Assembly: GCA_051003795.1 (NCBI GenBank)
Contig: JBPCKZ010000124.1
Location: 1-17,342 of the forward strand
Length of the DNA: 17,342 nucleotides
Reading direction: 5' to 3'
From: JALYXS01 sp051003795
Lineage (GTDB): Bacteria; Acidobacteriota; Terriglobia; Bryobacterales; Bryobacteraceae
This document shows positions 14,129 to 17,342 of the stretch, in pieces; position 1 is the first letter of the stretch, and each line of letters opens with the position of its first letter. The translations under genes and the position numbers were made by a program. The notes under the pieces were generated by a model, which was not told the origin of the DNA, searched no databases, and saw only the letters and a program-made list of their open reading frames with translations.

Positions 14129-14938
14129 TCATTGCGGTTTTGGCCGCGGAGTGGCATCGCCCTTGGTGATGCCCATCGCCCATTTGATCGCTTCCAGCCA
14201 CATTTGCTGGATATCCTTCCGGTCCCAAACCGCCGGCTCATGTCCCAGGGTCGACGAAAAGACCCGGCCCTTTCCGTAATTGCGAACCCAGGTAACGGCA
14301 AAATCCTTATCGGTCCGGTGAATGCGCTTGTCCGTCATATCGACCGAGTTGGTATCGAGGCTCATCAGCACGCGCACCTTGTCGCGCGAAAAATTCCGCA
14401 ACTGGTAAATCTCGTCGTCTATCGTGAACGAGAGCGGGAAATGCCGGGTCGCTGGAAACGTCCGGTCCTCGACATTGATTCTCACTTCTCCGTGCCACGG
14501 GTGCTGGTCGAAATAGCCGCCGATCATTTCGCCGTACTCGGGCCATTGAAAAAAAGTGTCGGTGGCGGTGTGGGAGCCGAGAAAACCCTTGCCGTCGTCG
14601 TGAATAAACGAGAGCAGCGCGGCCTTTTGTTCCGAGTCCATGTTGAGCTCGCCCGTTGTGTTGAAAAGGATGGCGTCGAAATAATCCAGGTTCCGCGCGT
14701 TTTCTTTTGGAAACTTCTTTTTCGTAATCGGCTGCGTATCCGTGCGGATGTAGGTGTCGAACAGCCCGGATTCCGTGCCGATCCGTTCGATGGTGGCAAG
14801 CGCGTGCGAGGCGGAATCGTGCTGAAATCCCTGTACCGCCCCGATGGCCAGCAATTTTTTCCGCTTAGGCGGTGGCGCCTGCGGAACCGCCGCATTCGCA
14901 AAAACGAACAGAAAGACGATCCATCGGGCGGTCGTCAT
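14129..14938 (-). CDS. Exported ThuA-domain protein (class I glutamine amidotransferase-like fold)
   Basis: A 269-residue protein with a signal peptide (WIVFLFVFANAAVPQAP, about 6-22) and a ThuA domain. Visible family motifs are LLAIGAVQGFQHDSASHA (29-46), FDAILFNTTGELN, GKGFLGSHTATDTFFQWPEY, DEIYQLRNFSRDKVRVLMSLD and the closing VTWVRNYGKGRVFSSTLGH. ThuA proteins are tied to trehalose and other disaccharide use, and some relatives act on keto-sugars; the reaction here is unknown. GGAAGG six bases upstream supports the ATG at 14938, which overlaps the TGA of the TonB-dependent receptor by four bases (ATGA). This implies translational coupling and a joint role, for example processing of a sugar imported by the receptor. 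An ATG 33 bases upstream (14971) lies inside the receptor gene and adds no signal character. Confidence 0.9.
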   Translation of the reverse strand: MTTARWIVFLFVFANAAVPQAPPPKRKKLLAIGAVQGFQHDSASHALATIERIGTESGLFDTYIRTDTQPITKKKFPKENARNLDYFDAILFNTTGELNMDSEQKAALLSFIHDDGKGFLGSHTATDTFFQWPEYGEMIGGYFDQHPWHGEVRINVEDRTFPATRHFPLSFTIDDEIYQLRNFSRDKVRVLMSLDTNSVDMTDKRIHRTDKDFAVTWVRNYGKGRVFSSTLGHEPAVWDRKDIQQMWLEAIKWAMGITKGDATPRPKPQ

Positions 14939-16890
14939 AGTTTGCCTTCCCAGCGCAGTCCCACGCGCCACAATCGCGGAGCGCCGATGGTTGGAGTGGG
15001 ACTGAACCCCGTCAGATATTCGCGATTGAGCAAGTTCTCGAACGCCAGCGTCGCCGAAAAATTGCGGGTCAGCCGCTCGCGCGCGATCAACTGCACGGTG
15101 GCGAAGCCGGGCAATAAGAATTTGTTGAGATCGTCGTCAAACTGGGAGGCATAGCTTCTGACGCCGCAGGAGGCAAGCGTGCGGCCGCGTTCGTAACTCA
15201 CCTGCGCCGATCCCTGGTGGCGGGGCACTTGCGGAATGCGCGCGCCGGTGGAGTAACGGGAATCCGCGTACAGATAGCCCAGCTCGCCGCGCCAGTTTCG
15301 CCAGCGTTTATCCGCGCCAATCTCCGCGCCGCGGTTCAACGAATCGGCCGCGTTTTGCCGCTGGCGCACGATCAGGTTGGGAGCCGAGCTTAACGTGACG
15401 TTGGCGATCAATCCGGAGAGCGCGTTGCGGTACACGGTCATCCGCACGGTGGACGATTCGCCGATGAAATCGGCGCCGGCTTCGGCGCCAAACAACGTCT
15501 CGGGGCGCAATGCCGCATTAGCTTGCGTGACCGCATTGCCAACGCGAAATTCGCGATACAACTCATTCAGCGTGGGCGAGCGGAACCCGCGGTAGACCGA
15601 GCCGCGCGTCCGCCAGCGTCCGCGGCCCCAGACAACGCCGGCGCTGGGGCTGAAGAACTGGCGATCCTGTCCCGTAAATTGATGGCGGGCGCCCAGGAAA
15701 AATCGAAAGGAGGAAACGCTGAAATCGGATTGCACGAAGACGCCGTGCTGCAAAAGCGTTCCGCCGCCCACGCGGCTGCCGGTCGGGAATAATACGTCCG
15801 TGTCGATGCCATGCGCGCGGTTGACGTCGGCCCCGGCCACCGTGTTCCAATGCCCGCCCGCATGGCTCCACAACGCCGCCGCGCCGGTGGCGTTCGAAGG
15901 CACGGTTTGCCGGAAGGTGAGCCGCTCGGAGTTGCGGTCGGCGGCGATCGCCGAAAACGTGCTGTGGAAATTTTCGCGCGTTTGAAATCCCAGAATTGAA
16001 ATTTCGTTGCGCGAAATCTGGCGGAGGTAGTGCAGCGAGACGGTTCCCAGGCTGGTCGAATTCTTTGTCAACACCGTCCCGTTCGGGCGCTCTTCGGCCA
16101 GGATATTCGCTTCGGCGAACAACTGCTGGCCGCCGCCGGTGAAATCGACCCGCACCGTGCCGTTCACGAAATCCACTCCGGCCGGTCGGTCCACGCCCCC
16201 GCGGACGTTCTCCGGCACGATGTAATAGCCGTCCGTCGAGTAAGCGCGCGCGGAGCCCGAGAGCGCGAAATGGCTCCAAAGATCGGAGTAACCCGCCCAA
16301 ACATCCTGCGAATCGCGATTGCCGCCTTCGTAACCGGCGGTCAGGCGCCGTTTCCGCGCCGCGGCGGAAAACAGCGAAATCGCCCCGCCCATGGCGAGGT
16401 CTCCAAACACGCTGGTGGATGCGCCCCGCGAGATCTCGACACGCTGCAGATCATCGGGCGCGAATCGCGTCCAGTAAATCCAGCCGCCAAAAGGATCGTT
16501 GACCGGAACGCCGTCCCAAAGAACCAGGGTGCGGCTCGCCCCCGACGACCCGATGCCCCGCAGCGATACGCCCTGCGTCGTGGGATTCGCGGCCACGCTC
16601 GAGGTCCGGCGGAACAGGCTGAATCCCGGAATTTCGCGCAGCCGGTCGTCAAGATTCACGCCGGGAGTGCGGGCCAGAGCCTGCGGCGTGATCTCGGAAA
16701 CGTTGGCCGGCGTCTCCGCGCTGATGTTTTCGACTACCGTGATCGACGTCCGAACCGGTTCAGGCTTCGTCTGATTCTGCTGCGCCGTCGCTGGATAAAT
16801 CGCCAGGACCGAAGACACGAGCAGGCGTCCAGCCCAAGTCCAGAAAACGTTGCGGATCGGCGCTGAGCACGATTTGCAGGTTGGATTCAT
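14935..16890 (-). CDS. TonB-dependent outer-membrane receptor (BtuB/siderophore-receptor type)
   Basis: A 651-residue receptor. The signal peptide (about 13-37, hydrophobic LLVSSVLAIYPATA) is followed by a TonB-box-like SITVVE (49-54). The plug domain (about 60-175) shows ALARTPGVNLDDRLREIPG, TTQGVSLRGIGSSGASRTLV, WDGVPVNDPFGGW and VEISRGASTSVFGDLAMGGAI. The rest is a 22-strand-type barrel with PTLNELYREFRVGNAVTQAN and the FENLLNREYLTG motif near the end. It lacks the CarboxypepD_reg extension of the Oar-like receptor at the left of the window, so it is a different class. It ends in RWEGKL, not an aromatic residue, which is slightly unusual. The start ATG at 16890 is needed to include the signal peptide; this overlaps the end of the DUF58 gene by 131 bases. 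Substrate unknown; coupling to the ThuA gene hints at a saccharide. Confidence 0.92.
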   Translation of the reverse strand: MNPTCKSCSAPIRNVFWTWAGRLLVSSVLAIYPATAQQNQTKPEPVRTSITVVENISAETPANVSEITPQALARTPGVNLDDRLREIPGFSLFRRTSSVAANPTTQGVSLRGIGSSGASRTLVLWDGVPVNDPFGGWIYWTRFAPDDLQRVEISRGASTSVFGDLAMGGAISLFSAAARKRRLTAGYEGGNRDSQDVWAGYSDLWSHFALSGSARAYSTDGYYIVPENVRGGVDRPAGVDFVNGTVRVDFTGGGQQLFAEANILAEERPNGTVLTKNSTSLGTVSLHYLRQISRNEISILGFQTRENFHSTFSAIAADRNSERLTFRQTVPSNATGAAALWSHAGGHWNTVAGADVNRAHGIDTDVLFPTGSRVGGGTLLQHGVFVQSDFSVSSFRFFLGARHQFTGQDRQFFSPSAGVVWGRGRWRTRGSVYRGFRSPTLNELYREFRVGNAVTQANAALRPETLFGAEAGADFIGESSTVRMTVYRNALSGLIANVTLSSAPNLIVRQRQNAADSLNRGAEIGADKRWRNWRGELGYLYADSRYSTGARIPQVPRHQGSAQVSYERGRTLASCGVRSYASQFDDDLNKFLLPGFATVQLIARERLTRNFSATLAFENLLNREYLTGFSPTPTIGAPRLWRVGLRWEGKL

Positions 16891-17341
16891 CGGCCGGTTC
16901 TTCGGGAAGGCTGCCTTTCTGGGGAGAGACTAAAGCCAGAAATCTCAGGATAGTATACACGTCGCCTTCTTCCGGCAGGCGGATGTCGCACTGCTGCGAA
17001 CGAAAGCGCAGCCCGGTTTCTTGCAGGCGCCAGCAGAGAAAAGCGCTGCATTCGACGGCGCGCTCGAACCATTCTTCCCAGCCCGGGGGCTTCTCGCGAG
17101 GCACGTTGCGGTCGAGAAACATTTCCACCGTGCGCTGCCGCTCGCGCGCGAATTCGCGAACCTGAAGGTCGCCCGTATGAGCGGTGCTTTTCCAATCCAC
17201 GTGGCGGGCGCTTTCAAAAGCCTGATACGGGCGGATACGGTAGAAGTCCCGCCCTCCGCCGCGGAGGTGCATCTCGATTTCCCCCGCGATGCCTGCGAGC
17301 ACGTCCTCAAGGCCGGCCCGCGACTCGATCGAAGGATAGAC
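16760..17341 (-). CDS. DUF58 domain protein, C-terminal part (5' end outside window)
   Basis: The frame is open to the right edge, giving about 193 visible residues. It begins VYPSIESRAG and continues to the signature GRDFYRIRPYQAFESARHVD, then WKSTAHTGDLQVREF, the conserved core of DUF58 (family form: G-x-E-F-x-x-x-R-x-Y-x-x-G-D-x-x-R-x-I-D-W-x-x-S-A-R). ERQRTVEMFLDRN follows, the von-Willebrand-like strand with its Asp. DUF58 proteins are usually encoded next to MoxR ATPases and act in a chaperone/metal-insertion-type or surface-assembly context; the partners would lie to the right of the window. The acidic tail (DLSSDGAAESDEA) runs over the start of the TonB-dependent receptor gene. Confidence 0.86.
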   Translation of the reverse strand, partial: VYPSIESRAGLEDVLAGIAGEIEMHLRGGGRDFYRIRPYQAFESARHVDWKSTAHTGDLQVREFARERQRTVEMFLDRNVPREKPPGWEEWFERAVECSAFLCWRLQETGLRFRSQQCDIRLPEEGDVYTILRFLALVSPQKGSLPEEPADESNLQIVLSADPQRFLDLGWTPARVFGPGDLSSDGAAESDEA

Positions 17342-17342
17342 C

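Noticed and set aside
14065..14301. N-terminal extension of the DUF892 protein to 14301
   Set aside because: It would overlap the ThuA gene by about 170 bases, has no domain content, and GAGGAG points to the ATG at 14067.
1..17342. CRISPR array, tRNA, rRNA, transposase or phage genes
   Set aside because: No regularly spaced repeats, no cloverleaf or rRNA-like stretches and no transposase or phage motifs were seen on either strand by eye.

Overview
The window looks like a chromosomal segment of a GC-rich acidobacterium, probably of the Solibacter/Bryobacter type. The clues are an Oar-like TonB-dependent receptor with a C-terminal run of phenylalanines, a Tat-exported sugar isomerase/epimerase-like TIM barrel, a ThuA-domain protein, an exported beta-helix protein and a DUF892 protein. 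This assignment is inferred from gene content; there is no rRNA or marker gene. I see no tRNA, rRNA, CRISPR array, insertion sequence or phage gene.

Left part (1-4952): the 3' end of an Oar-like outer-membrane receptor (+) ends at a strong 17-bp stem-loop. Converging on it is a three-gene minus-strand cluster: a small exported Cys/His-rich protein, an exported protein with a His/Met-rich N-terminus and predicted beta-barrel character, and a ZIP-family metal transporter. Together they look like a metal-handling (Cu/Zn) operon. A divergent aldo/keto reductase follows.

Centre (4953-9158): a well-translated exported or membrane-anchored protein of unknown family overlaps by four bases (ATGA) a two-pass membrane protein. 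That protein has a roughly 275-residue extracytoplasmic domain and a C-terminal cytoplasmic TIR domain with its candidate catalytic Glu. This receptor-like TIR pair is the most novel-looking element. Next come a Tat-signal TIM-barrel protein and a convergent SDR (NAD-dependent epimerase-like) gene whose stop codon overlaps that of its neighbour.

Right-centre (9143-13206): a CHASE3-PAS-PAS-GAF-GGDEF diguanylate cyclase is split by a one-base deletion within the GAF domain near 10752. It is driven by a good-looking promoter embedded in the start of the divergent SDR gene. An exported right-handed beta-helix protein follows, behind a palindrome, a candidate promoter and a 5' hairpin; a perfect 11-bp stem-loop lies after it.

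Right part (13216-17342, all minus): a ferritin-like DUF892 domain fused to a YtxH-type membrane/helical tail; an exported ThuA-domain protein translationally coupled (ATGA) to an upstream BtuB-like TonB-dependent receptor; and the 3' part of a DUF58 protein, whose end overlaps the receptor start by 131 bases.

The only gene-free stretch over 100 bases is 11622-11810, whose contents are listed. Many long antisense ORFs exist, but they are GC-rich shadows of the genes described.
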